From positions 47,153-111,152 of the forward strand of contig CBDUBA010000004.1 of the NCBI GenBank assembly GCA_965365275.1: a stretch of DNA of 64,000 bases, read 5' to 3'. Origin of the DNA: JAGTVG01 sp965365275 (GTDB lineage Bacteria > Bacteroidota > Bacteroidia > Cytophagales > Cyclobacteriaceae). A program made the translations under genes and the position numbers. The notes beneath the pieces were generated by a model. The model did no database searches. It saw only the letters and a list, made by a program, of their open reading frames with translations, and was not told where the DNA came from. This document shows, piece after piece, positions 25,294 through 33,947 of this stretch (its first letter is position 1; each line of letters starts with the position of its first letter).

Positions 25294-26369
25294 CGCGGCA
25301 CTGTTTTATAAATGAGAAAGCCTATGGCCGAAAAAATTATATTGGGCACCCAGATAGCCAGTGCGGGATGCATACCTCCGGCTTCAGCTAAGGTTTTACT
25401 GAACCAGAAAAAAAGAATGTAGATGAATGAGATCAAAAAACCGAGTGCAATTTGAAATCCTGTTCCGCCTCTTGCCTTCCTGGCAGAGACAAACAATCCA
25501 ATAAAAGTCAACAAAATCACCGTAAAGGGGGACGCATACCTGGTATACTTCTCAACTTCATACACAATAACATCATCGGCTCCCCGGGATTTTAACAACC
25601 TGATGTGGCTGTTTAATTCATTAATGGTTAGGGTTTCAAACAATCGCCAGTCATTTTCAAAATCCTTCGGGGTTATATTCAGGACAGTATCAAGATATTT
25701 ACCCTTGGAATATAATTCTTCGAGACCATTAAATTTTCTTCTTTCCCAGGTCTTAAGTTCCCAGGATTGAGTCTCTTCCTTCCATTCAATTCGTTGGGAG
25801 GATAATTTATCATGCAGCTGATGGTCGGATATTGTTTCAAGGGTGAATTTATACCCGATCTTTGATTGGTTATTGTAGCTCTCTAGATAGAAATATGATT
25901 CGGGCCCTATTTTAATATGTATATCCCTGTCGGAAAAATGATATGGATTTTCAAAATACTGTATCTCAAATGCAATCCTGTCTTTATTAGAATCCGGAAT
26001 TAGCCAGCCGGTTAAATAGAAGTTCAGTAAGGCTATGATCATGCCACTCATCAGATAGGAAATCATTAAGCGTTTAAAACTAACACCCGAACTAAGTAAT
26101 GCAATAATTTCAGAATGCCCTGCCATTTTTGCGGTAACAAAAACAACAGCGATAAAGGTTGTGATGGGCGTGATCATATTCCCTACATAGGGGAAAAAAT
26201 CAAGCATATATTCTGCCACATCTAAAAAGGATAGGTTATGCTTGATGATCTTGTCATTTTTTTCAGTGATCTGAATTACTCCAATTACTGCAAGCAGGAT
26301 AGCGACCACGAAAAAATATGCGCTAATAACTTTTTTAACGATAAATTTATCTACAATCCTGACCATCAT
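25290..26369 (-). CDS. lptG: LptG/LptF-family lipopolysaccharide export permease
   Basis: A 359-residue inner-membrane protein of the YjgP/YjgQ family. Residues 1-105 contain the first three helices (VDKFIVKKVISAYFFVVAILLAVIGVIQ, the membrane-insertion start typical of LptF/G). The periplasmic beta-jellyroll domain spans about 130-250. The remaining helices run to the C-terminus. The LptB2FG transporter extracts lipopolysaccharide from the inner membrane and passes it to LptC. LptF and LptG are hard to separate by sequence alone, and no partner gene is visible here. It lies 3 bp downstream of tgt and overlaps the EamA gene by 4 bp. Confidence 0.9.
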   Translation of the reverse strand: MMVRIVDKFIVKKVISAYFFVVAILLAVIGVIQITEKNDKIIKHNLSFLDVAEYMLDFFPYVGNMITPITTFIAVVFVTAKMAGHSEIIALLSSGVSFKRLMISYLMSGMIIALLNFYLTGWLIPDSNKDRIAFEIQYFENPYHFSDRDIHIKIGPESYFYLESYNNQSKIGYKFTLETISDHQLHDKLSSQRIEWKEETQSWELKTWERRKFNGLEELYSKGKYLDTVLNITPKDFENDWRLFETLTINELNSHIRLLKSRGADDVIVYEVEKYTRYASPFTVILLTFIGLFVSARKARGGTGFQIALGFLISFIYILFFWFSKTLAEAGGMHPALAIWVPNIIFSAIGFLIYKTVPR

Positions 26370-26372
26370 TCT

Positions 26373-27503
26373 CTAAAGTCTCTGTGAAACTTTCTGCACC
26401 ATTTTGTTCTTCCAATCTGTAAAATCACCCATCTCAATATGTTTTCGGGCCTGTCTTACCAGCCAAAGGTATAACGAAAGATTTTGTAAACTGGCGATCT
26501 GAGCTCCTAAAATTTCTTTACTGAGTACCAAATGTCTCAAATAGGCTTTCGAGTAATAATTGCTCACATATCCATCCATCTCCGGGTCCAGCGATGAAAA
26601 ATCATTTTTCCATTTCTCATTACGGATATTAATTATCCCCTCTGTAGTAAATATCATTCCATTTCTGGCATTTCTGGTCGGCATTACGCAATCAAACATA
26701 TCGATTCCCAAAGAAATGCATTCTAAAATATTCTCAGGGGTTCCAACGCCCATAAGATATCTTGGTTTATTCTCAGGTAATATGTCACTTACGAGATCTG
26801 TCATTGCATACATTTCTTCTGCTGGTTCTCCTACAGACAATCCCCCGATTGCATACCCATCCCGTTCAAAAGAAACAATGGTCTCGGCAGATATTCTTCT
26901 AAGGTCAGCATATACACTTCCCTGTACAATAGGAAATAGAGATTGCCTGAATCCATACATTTCAGTGGTCCTGTCAAAATGGTCACAACATCTCTTCAAC
27001 CATCGATGCGTCATATCCATAGAGTCTTTGGCATATGAATATTCGCATGGGTAAGGCGTGCATTCATCAAATGCCATGATAATATCCGCCCCAATTTCTC
27101 TTTGAATATCGATGGCTATTTCGGGTGTGAAGCTGTGTTTTGATCCGTCAATATGGTTTCTGAATGTAACACCGGATTCGTTGATTTTCCTGTTCTCTGA
27201 GAGTGAATACACCTGGTATCCACCACTGTCTGTCAATATGGGTCTGTCCCAGTTCATGAATTTATGTAATCCCCCGGCTTTACTTAGAACTTCTGTCCCA
27301 GGTCGAAGATATAAATGATATGTATTCCCCAAAATAATCTCTGCATCAATATCATTCAGAAGTTCCCGTTGATGTATGGCTTTTACCGTACCCGCGGTGC
27401 CGACTGGCATAAATATTGGTGTATTTATGACTCCTCTTTCAGTAAAAAATTGCCCTGTGCGGGCTTTTGATTTAGGGTCAACTTTATTAATCTTATAAAT
27501 CAT
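26373..27503 (-). CDS. tgt: tRNA-guanine transglycosylase, zinc-site cysteines lost
   Basis: A 376-residue TIM-barrel enzyme that exchanges guanine-34 for preQ1 in tRNAs with GUN anticodons. The catalytic pocket is intact: LTDSGGYQVYSL near 91 (first Asp), the second nucleophile Asp around FDCVMPTRNARNG, and GGLSVGEP. The C-terminal region, normally CxCxxC plus His (E. coli Cys302, Cys304, Cys307, His333), has M309, G311, S314 and Q340 in those positions, so all four zinc ligands are gone. The surrounding family frame (SKAYLRHL, KEILGAQIASLQNLSLY) is kept. I believe many Bacteroidota Tgt proteins share this loss. It is the first gene of tgt-lptG-eamA. Confidence 0.95.
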   Translation of the reverse strand: MIYKINKVDPKSKARTGQFFTERGVINTPIFMPVGTAGTVKAIHQRELLNDIDAEIILGNTYHLYLRPGTEVLSKAGGLHKFMNWDRPILTDSGGYQVYSLSENRKINESGVTFRNHIDGSKHSFTPEIAIDIQREIGADIIMAFDECTPYPCEYSYAKDSMDMTHRWLKRCCDHFDRTTEMYGFRQSLFPIVQGSVYADLRRISAETIVSFERDGYAIGGLSVGEPAEEMYAMTDLVSDILPENKPRYLMGVGTPENILECISLGIDMFDCVMPTRNARNGMIFTTEGIINIRNEKWKNDFSSLDPEMDGYVSNYYSKAYLRHLVLSKEILGAQIASLQNLSLYLWLVRQARKHIEMGDFTDWKNKMVQKVSQRL

Positions 27504-27524
27504 TCAGGAGAAATAATTTTAACA

Positions 27525-27532
27525 CAAAAATA
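27525..27532 (-). promoter_or_regulatory. Candidate -7 element for the tgt operon
   Basis: On the minus strand TATTTTTG fits TAnnTTTG 22 bases upstream of the tgt ATG. The region is AT-rich, so chance matches are possible and the -33 element is unclear. Confidence 0.35.
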
Positions 27533-27567
27533 TATTTTATCCCCAACTATATTCGAAAATATAAGAT

Positions 27568-27575
27568 TATCTTTG
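27568..27575 (+). promoter_or_regulatory. Candidate -7 element for the glycosyltransferase-to-dnaE run
   Basis: TATCTTTG matches TAnnTTTG about 30 bases upstream of the ATG at 27606. No TTTG is seen at the ideal -33 distance, so confidence is moderate. Confidence 0.4.
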
Positions 27576-27605
27576 ATCATTCAATCAGGATGATTTTTCT
27601 CTAAA

Positions 27606-28718
27606 ATGATTTTAGAAATCTTATTTATTACATTTTGCCTTTCCTCATTTGTAGCCATTCTGCTGAACATCCTTTCCCTGTATAAGCTTTCATATTATAA
27701 ATCCAGGGAACATATTCTTGATATTGAGGACAAGCCTGTATCGATTATAGTATGTGCTCATAATGAAATTGAAAACCTGAAGGTTCTTGTTCCTAAATTA
27801 ATGGCCCAGGCGTATGTCGATTTCGAGGTAATCATAGTCGATGACCGGTCTACTGACGGCACCTATGAATATCTGTTGGAAGAACAGTCAAAGAATGAGA
27901 ACATGAAAATGGTAAGAGTTGAGTGGACTCCAGAACATGTAAATGAAAAGAAATATGCCTTGACATTAGGGATAAAGGGTGCCAAGAATGATCTTCTGGT
28001 ATTTACTGATGCAGATTGTGAACCCATATCATATAACTGGTTGAAGAAAATGGTGAGTCAGTTCAATGGTAAAACTGACTTTGTACTGGGATTTTCATAT
28101 TACCGGGAACATCCTGGTTTCCTGAATAAATTCATAAGGCATGAAACATTGCAAACAGCCTTGTTGTATGTTACGATGGCCCTGCTTGGGATACCCTATA
28201 TGGGGGTCGGAAGAAACATCGGATATAGAAGATCCTTCTTTTTATCCAAGAAGGGATTTAATAAAATATTAAAAGTAACAGGAGGTGATGATGATTTGTT
28301 CGTTAATCGCTATTCCACATCAAAAAACACAACGGTCGTACTTGATCCGGAAAGTGTAATTATATCGGAACCTAAGAATAAACTGGGTGAATTCATAACC
28401 CAAAAAATCCGCCATATATCCGTTAGTAAATTATATAAATTCAAGCACAAATTTCTTATTGGCCTGATCTCGATCAGTAAGATATTATTTTGGATTACTG
28501 GTTTATCTTTATTCATACTAACATACAATATTTATTGGACGGCGGGGCTTTTTTCAATACAGTTGTTGTTATTATTATGGGTCTATGATAGATTCACAAA
28601 AATCCTGAAAGTTAAATATGAGATTTGGAGTTTGTGGTTTATGGATTTTGTGTATATTTCGTATTTGATATTATTTTCATTAAGAGCATTTACAGCTAAG
28701 AAAATCAGATGGAATTAG
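27606..28718 (+). CDS. Membrane-bound family 2 glycosyltransferase
   Basis: A 370-residue enzyme with an N-terminal helix (about 2-25) that anchors it to the inner membrane. It has a GT2 catalytic domain (about 43-245) starting at VSIIVCAHNEIENLKVLV, with VDDRSTDGT (nucleotide-sugar binding), the DxD-type TDADCEP near 138-144, and GGDDDLFVNRY as the acceptor-side motif. Three or four C-terminal helices follow (about 280-365). The acceptor and sugar are not predictable; membrane GT2 proteins of this shape make lipid-linked or exported glycans. The end overlaps the sigma factor start by 10 bp, so the two genes are coupled. Confidence 0.9.
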   Translation: MILEILFITFCLSSFVAILLNILSLYKLSYYKSREHILDIEDKPVSIIVCAHNEIENLKVLVPKLMAQAYVDFEVIIVDDRSTDGTYEYLLEEQSKNENMKMVRVEWTPEHVNEKKYALTLGIKGAKNDLLVFTDADCEPISYNWLKKMVSQFNGKTDFVLGFSYYREHPGFLNKFIRHETLQTALLYVTMALLGIPYMGVGRNIGYRRSFFLSKKGFNKILKVTGGDDDLFVNRYSTSKNTTVVLDPESVIISEPKNKLGEFITQKIRHISVSKLYKFKHKFLIGLISISKILFWITGLSLFILTYNIYWTAGLFSIQLLLLLWVYDRFTKILKVKYEIWSLWFMDFVYISYLILFSLRAFTAKKIRWN

Positions 28719-29317
28719 GCAAGGAGTTTTCGGATAAGGCGATTGAAGATTTTAATTTGATCGATAGGGCTATCATGAAAAATGATGAGACCGCCTATGC
28801 TGAATTAATGAAGAGATATAAAAAACCGGTTTATCATATGATCCTGAAAATGGTGCGTAATGTGGATGATGCGGAGGATCTTACCATTGAAGCTTTTGCC
28901 AAGGCATTTAAAAACCTGCATCGGTTTAAGAAAGATTATACCTTTAGTACCTGGTTGTTCCGTATTGCGACAAATAATTCAATTGATTTTATCAGGAAAA
29001 AAAAGCTGGAGACCCTGAGTCTCGATTCATCATATAAGGATGATGATGGAGAAACGATCAGCATTGATGTTCAGGATAAGGATCTTAATCCACAGGAGGT
29101 GGCAATTAAAAAGCAAAAAATAGGCCTGATTCGTGATTTTGTAACAAAATTACCACCAAAATACCAACGTTTAGTGAAGCTGAGATATTTTGAAGAGCTC
29201 TCCTATGAGGAGATTGCGACTGAACTCGAGGCTCCCTTGGGTACCGTAAAAGCACAGTTACATCGTGCCAGGGAGTTGCTTTATGATATTGTCAAGGGGA
29301 AAGAACGTCATATTTAA
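28709..29317 (+). CDS. ECF-type RNA polymerase sigma factor
   Basis: A 202-residue sigma-70 family protein. Region 2 covers about 25-95, with AYAELMKRYKKPVYHMIL, DDAEDLTIEAFAKAFKNLHRFKKDYTFSTWLFRIATNNSIDFIRKK (2.2 to 2.4, -10 recognition). Region 4 covers about 135-195, with LPPKYQRLVKLRYFEELSYEEIATEL and the helix-turn-helix TVKAQLHRARELL. There is no region 3, which fits the extracytoplasmic-function class. No anti-sigma factor or SusCD-type partner lies beside it, so its control is not visible. It overlaps the glycosyltransferase gene by 10 bp and precedes rsmG by 5 bp. Confidence 0.93.
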   Translation: MELGKEFSDKAIEDFNLIDRAIMKNDETAYAELMKRYKKPVYHMILKMVRNVDDAEDLTIEAFAKAFKNLHRFKKDYTFSTWLFRIATNNSIDFIRKKKLETLSLDSSYKDDDGETISIDVQDKDLNPQEVAIKKQKIGLIRDFVTKLPPKYQRLVKLRYFEELSYEEIATELEAPLGTVKAQLHRARELLYDIVKGKERHI

Positions 29318-29322
29318 ATAAA

Positions 29323-29958
29323 TTGGATAATCCTGAGCTGGTATTTAAATACTTCCCTGAATTATCTGACAATCAGGCAGATCTTATCAATAAATTAGGA
29401 TCACTCTATAATTCATGGAACCAGAGGATTAACCTCATTTCAAGAAAAGATATCGAATCTCTATATGAACGGCACATACTTCATTCCATGGCAATAGCCA
29501 GATTTATTGAATTCAAAGCCGGATCGAAAGTTCTGGATGTAGGCACTGGTGGCGGTTTTCCAGGCATACCATTGGCCATTTGTTTCCCTGATGTGGATTT
29601 TACGTTGCTGGACTCCATCGGGAAGAAAGTTAAAGTTGTTGAAAGCATACGTCGGGAGTTGAATTTAAAGAATGTAAAAACCAGGTGTGAACGGGTAGAA
29701 AATCTGAGAGATAAATTTGATTTTATAACAGCCAGGGCGGTTACGAGAATTACCCCATTCTATACATGGACAAAATCAAAAATTATTTCCAGTTTTACAA
29801 ATGAAATTCCTAACGGGATCCTGTATCTGAAAGGAGGGGATTTGACTGTGGAATTAAGTGCTTTGAAAGTGCCTTATCAAATAATTGAATTAAAGGATTT
29901 TTTTAGAGAGTCCTTTTTTGAAACAAAAAAACTGATTTATATACCTTTTGTGAAATAA
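29323..29958 (+). CDS. rsmG: 16S rRNA (guanine-527-N7) methyltransferase RsmG
   Basis: A 211-residue SAM-dependent enzyme that methylates G527 of 16S rRNA in the decoding centre. The SAM loop VLDVGTGGGFPGIPLAI near 68-84 and FDFITARAVTRI (catalytic-side motif) are conserved. The N-terminal helical part RINLISRKDIESLYERHILHSM is a typical RsmG signature. It uses a TTG start at 29323; no closer ATG keeps the conserved N-terminus. It follows the sigma factor by 5 bp and precedes dnaE by 3 bp, so it is in the same transcript. Loss of RsmG gives streptomycin resistance in some bacteria. Confidence 0.93.
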   Translation: MDNPELVFKYFPELSDNQADLINKLGSLYNSWNQRINLISRKDIESLYERHILHSMAIARFIEFKAGSKVLDVGTGGGFPGIPLAICFPDVDFTLLDSIGKKVKVVESIRRELNLKNVKTRCERVENLRDKFDFITARAVTRITPFYTWTKSKIISSFTNEIPNGILYLKGGDLTVELSALKVPYQIIELKDFFRESFFETKKLIYIPFVK

Positions 29959-29961
29959 AAA

Positions 29962-32900
29962 ATGCCATCGTTTAACCATTTACACTGCCATACCCAATAT
30001 TCTCTTCTTGACGGAGCTGCCTCTATAAAAGACATGGTCCAGAAAGCCTACAACGATGGGATGAGTGCTGTTGCTCTTACTGATCATGGCAACATGTTCG
30101 GTGCTTTTAAATTCGTTGCGGAAGCCAACAGGTATAACATAAAACCCATAGTCGGGTGTGAGTTTTATGTTGTTGATGACCGTCATAAGAAGTCTTTCAG
30201 CAAAGAAAATAAGGACAATCGTTATCACCAATTATTGCTGGCAAAGAACGAGACCGGTTACAAGAACCTGATGAAGCTGTGTTCATTGGGATATACAGAA
30301 GGATTATATAGTAAATGGCCACGAATTGATAAAGAATTGATATCAAAATATCATGAAGGACTTATAGCCACTTCATGCTGTATCGGTGCTATCGTTCCGC
30401 AAGCTATTTTGTGGAAATCGGAAGCAGAGGCTGAAAAAGAGTTTAAATGGTGGCTTGACCTGTTTGGCGAGGACTATTATATTGAATTGCAGCGTCACAA
30501 TCTCCAGGATATTGACAATTCAGGCAAAAGCCAGGAGGATGTAAACCAGGTTCTGTTAAAATGGAGTAAGAAGCATAAAGTAAATGCAATAGCTACCAAT
30601 GATTCTCATTATGTAGACAAAGAAGATGCCGAAGCCCATGATATTCTATTATGCGTAAATACCGGCGATTTGAAATCTACCCCAATCGGTGATGGAAAAG
30701 GATACCGATTTGGCTTCCCGAACGACGAGTTCTATTTCAAGTCGACTGAGGAAATGACTGAGCTTTTTAAGGATGTCCCGCAGGCACTGGATTTTACAAA
30801 TGAGATTGCAGATAAGTGTTTCAACCCGAATCTAAAGCGGGATATATTACTTCCTAATTTTCCAATTCCTCAGGGATATTCAGATGCTGATGCATATCTG
30901 AGGCATTTGTCTTTTGAAGGAGGGAGGAAAAGATATTCCGATTTTAATCAGGATATTGAAGATCGTATTAACCACGAGCTTAATATTATTAAGACCATGG
31001 GTTTTGCCGGGTATTTTCTTATCACGGCTGACATGATTAATGCGGGAAGAAATTTAGGTGTTATGATCGGTCCCGGGAGAGGATCTGCTGCTGGATCCGT
31101 AGTAGCATACTGTATAGGTATAACAAATATTGATCCTATAAAATACAACCTTCTTTTTGAACGGTTCTTGAATCCGGAACGTGTTTCAATGCCGGATATT
31201 GATACTGATTTTGATGACGAAGGCCGGCAGAAAGTGATTGATTATGTAGTCGACAAATATGGACATAATCAAGTTGCACAGATCATCACCTACGGTACCA
31301 TGGCTGCCAAAATGGCCATTCGTGATGTAGCAAGGGTGCTTGACCTTCCACTTTCGGAAGCGGATACACTGGCCAAGCTGGTACCTGAAAGGCCAGGCAT
31401 TTCACTATCCCAGGCGTTTAAAGAGGTCAGGGAACTTGAAGATATCCGAAAAGGCAGTGATGAGAAGGCCAATGTTTTAAATCTTGCAGAAAAACTGGAA
31501 GGATCTGTTCGGAATTCCGGTATCCATGCCGCCGGGGTGATCATTGCCCCGGATGACATCACGAACTATATCCCGGTATCTTCCTCTAAGGATACAGATT
31601 TATGGATCACTCAGTTTGATGGGAAGGTGATTGAAGATGCAGGAATGTTAAAAATGGATTTCCTGGGTCTGAAAACCCTGAGTATTATTAAAGATGCCCT
31701 CCAGATCATAAAAAAGTCCAAATCCATTGAAATTGATATTGATAAAATCTCTTTTAATGATGAAAAGACTTTTGACTTATATCAACGTGGCGATACTATA
31801 GGGACATTTCAGTTCGAATCTGCAGGGATGCGAAAGTATCTTCAGGAATTGAAACCAACGGATATTGAGGACCTGATTGCTATGAATGCCCTTTTCAGGC
31901 CCGGTCCAATGGACTTTATACCCAATTTTATCAACCGTAAACATGGCCGGGAAAGAGTAGAATATCCTCATGAACTTCTTGAACCAATACTTAAGAACAC
32001 CTATGGGATCATGGTCTATCAGGAGCAGATCATGCAGACGGCGCAAATTATCGCGGGATTCTCCTTGGGAAAAGCCGATATACTCCGCCGTGCAATGGGA
32101 AAAAAGAAAATGGATGTTATGCGTGGCATGCAGGAGGAATTCATTGAGGGGGCCAAGAAACTGCATAATATTGGAGTAAGACAAGCCACTGAGATTTTTT
32201 CAATTATGGAAAAATTTGCTGCCTATGGCTTTAACCGATCCCATTCAGCTGCATATTCTGTTGTAGCCTACCAAACAGCATACCTGAAAGCACACCATCC
32301 ATCAGAATATATGGCCTCTGTACTGTCTCATAATCAAAATAACATTGATAAGATTACTTTTTTTATGGACGAATGTCGCAGAATGGGTATAAAGGTTCTA
32401 GGTCCTGATATAAATCAAAGTAGCACTTCTTTTACAGTGAATGAAAAGGATGAGATCCTGTTTGGGCTTGGGGCTATCAAAGGGACCGGGGACGCAGCGG
32501 TTGAGGCCATCATAATCGAAAGAGAAAAAAATGGAGCTTACACCGATTTATTTGAATTTGCCAGCCGGGTAAACTTGCGCACCGCTAATAAAAAGACCTT
32601 TGAAAGTCTCGCCATGTCTGGTGCCTTTGATGGTATTGGCGATATCCATAGAAGACAATATTTATATTCAGATGAAAATAATACGAGCCTGATCGAAAAG
32701 GCGATTAAATATGGCAATAAATTTCAGGCTGAAAAAAATGCTTCTCAACAATCTTTGTTTGGAGGTAACTCGGGGGAGAGTCTACCCTTACCCAAAATTG
32801 AACAGTGTGAGCCTTTTACTAATATAGAAAAACTTAAGATTGAAAAAGATGTTGTAGGATTTTACATATCCGGACATCCGCTGGATCAATATAAATTTGA

Positions 32901-33471
32901 GCTCAGGCATTTCTGCAATACCAATTTAGGGGAATTCAGTGATTTGGGTAATCTGAAGGGAAAGGAAATCAGGTTAGGGGGTATAGTATCAGGTTTTGCA
33001 CACCGGATCACCAAAAAAGGAAAACCTTTTGGTATACTTACTCTGGAAGATTATGAATCAACGTATTCTTTCTATCTGTTCTCTGATGATTACTTGAAAT
33101 TTAAAAAATATTTTGAAACGGATTGGTTCCTGTTTGTTCGTGGCATGATTGCACCCAGGAAGTGGAATGAAAATGAACTTGAATTTAGAATTCAGGAAAT
33201 TGACTTGCTCAGTGAAGTAAGAGAAAAATATCTGGATGGTATCGAGTTATTTGTTGATATTGGTGACATCACCGATACATTTATCGCCAAGATGTCAGAT
33301 TTGGCTGAGAACAATCCAGGTAAGGGATCCTTACTGTTTAATATCACTGATACCCGGGAAAATCTAAAAGTAGACATGTTTTCCAGAAAGATAAGGATTG
33401 GTATTACCAATGATCTTATTGGTGAACTCGAGGCCATGCCTGGGATGGAATATAAAGTTTTAATGCATTAA
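29962..33471 (+). CDS. dnaE: DNA polymerase III alpha subunit
   Basis: A 1169-residue replicative polymerase. The PHP domain (about 1-215) opens with HLHCHTQYSLLDGAASI and LTDHGNMFG and retains metal-binding histidines. The C-family palm carries the acidic PDIDTDFDDEGRQKVIDYV around residue 410. The fingers/thumb include FELQ... positions such as HAAGVIIAP. The beta-binding and tandem HhH region follows (FGLGAIKGTGDAAVEAI, LFEFASRVNL). An OB-fold (LGGIVSGFAHRITKKGKPFGILTLED) is near 1000. Length and motifs are typical of DnaE1; proofreading is normally by a separate epsilon subunit. It is the last gene of a four-gene run and is not followed by a clear terminator. Confidence 0.98.
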   Translation: MPSFNHLHCHTQYSLLDGAASIKDMVQKAYNDGMSAVALTDHGNMFGAFKFVAEANRYNIKPIVGCEFYVVDDRHKKSFSKENKDNRYHQLLLAKNETGYKNLMKLCSLGYTEGLYSKWPRIDKELISKYHEGLIATSCCIGAIVPQAILWKSEAEAEKEFKWWLDLFGEDYYIELQRHNLQDIDNSGKSQEDVNQVLLKWSKKHKVNAIATNDSHYVDKEDAEAHDILLCVNTGDLKSTPIGDGKGYRFGFPNDEFYFKSTEEMTELFKDVPQALDFTNEIADKCFNPNLKRDILLPNFPIPQGYSDADAYLRHLSFEGGRKRYSDFNQDIEDRINHELNIIKTMGFAGYFLITADMINAGRNLGVMIGPGRGSAAGSVVAYCIGITNIDPIKYNLLFERFLNPERVSMPDIDTDFDDEGRQKVIDYVVDKYGHNQVAQIITYGTMAAKMAIRDVARVLDLPLSEADTLAKLVPERPGISLSQAFKEVRELEDIRKGSDEKANVLNLAEKLEGSVRNSGIHAAGVIIAPDDITNYIPVSSSKDTDLWITQFDGKVIEDAGMLKMDFLGLKTLSIIKDALQIIKKSKSIEIDIDKISFNDEKTFDLYQRGDTIGTFQFESAGMRKYLQELKPTDIEDLIAMNALFRPGPMDFIPNFINRKHGRERVEYPHELLEPILKNTYGIMVYQEQIMQTAQIIAGFSLGKADILRRAMGKKKMDVMRGMQEEFIEGAKKLHNIGVRQATEIFSIMEKFAAYGFNRSHSAAYSVVAYQTAYLKAHHPSEYMASVLSHNQNNIDKITFFMDECRRMGIKVLGPDINQSSTSFTVNEKDEILFGLGAIKGTGDAAVEAIIIEREKNGAYTDLFEFASRVNLRTANKKTFESLAMSGAFDGIGDIHRRQYLYSDENNTSLIEKAIKYGNKFQAEKNASQQSLFGGNSGESLPLPKIEQCEPFTNIEKLKIEKDVVGFYISGHPLDQYKFELRHFCNTNLGEFSDLGNLKGKEIRLGGIVSGFAHRITKKGKPFGILTLEDYESTYSFYLFSDDYLKFKKYFETDWFLFVRGMIAPRKWNENELEFRIQEIDLLSEVREKYLDGIELFVDIGDITDTFIAKMSDLAENNPGKGSLLFNITDTRENLKVDMFSRKIRIGITNDLIGELEAMPGMEYKVLMH

Positions 33472-33513
33472 TGGATGTCACATAATTTACAAACCCAGAT
33501 TTTAAATCTTCAA

Positions 33514-33548
33514 TTTGAAATACACATCAGTTTTTAAAATTATATTTG
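33514..33548 (+). promoter_or_regulatory. Bacteroidota-type promoter for trxA
   Basis: TTTG at 33514-33517 and TATATTTG at 33541-33548, 23 bases apart, fit the TTTG-N17-23-TAnnTTTG pattern. Transcription would begin about 30 bases before the trxA ATG at 33584. Confidence 0.6.
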
Positions 33549-33583
33549 TATAAGTTTATTTATTTGATTCAAAATTATTCGCG

Positions 33584-33904
33584 ATGAGCAAACCTATTGA
33601 AATTAATGATGGTAATTATCAGGATATATTGGGAACCGAGAAACCTGTTCTGGTCGACTTCTGGGCTGAGTGGTGCGGCCCATGTAAACTTATTGGGCCG
33701 GTTGTTGAAGATCTGGCCAAAGACTATGAGGGTAAGGCTGTAATCGGTAAAGTTGATGTTGATAATAATCCGGCTGTATCAGCCCAATTTGGCATAAGAA
33801 GTATTCCTACCCTGTTATTCTTCAAAAATGGAGAAATTGTTGACAAACAGATAGGAGCTGTTCCCAAAAGTGTCCTTTCAAAAAAATTAGAGGCACAATT
33901 ATAA
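33584..33904 (+). CDS. trxA: Thioredoxin
   Basis: A 106-residue cytosolic disulfide reductase. The active site is WAEWCGPCKLIGPV with Cys31 and Cys34, followed by the conserved cis-proline loop SIPTLLFFKNGEIVDKQIGAVPK near residue 72-95. The length is standard for Trx1. It reduces ribonucleotide reductase, PAPS reductase and many other targets, using thioredoxin reductase. It has its own promoter and a good intrinsic terminator just after the stop, so it is transcribed independently of dnaE and waaA. Confidence 0.97.
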   Translation: MSKPIEINDGNYQDILGTEKPVLVDFWAEWCGPCKLIGPVVEDLAKDYEGKAVIGKVDVDNNPAVSAQFGIRSIPTLLFFKNGEIVDKQIGAVPKSVLSKKLEAQL

Positions 33905-33910
33905 TATAAT

Positions 33911-33933
33911 CCCGCTTCTGGCGGGTTTTTTTT
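33911..33933 (+). terminator. Intrinsic terminator after trxA
   Basis: CCCGC - TTCTG - GCGGG followed directly by eight T residues, seven bases past the trxA stop, is a textbook rho-independent terminator. Confidence 0.9.
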
Positions 33934-33947
33934 GTAATTTGCCATTC

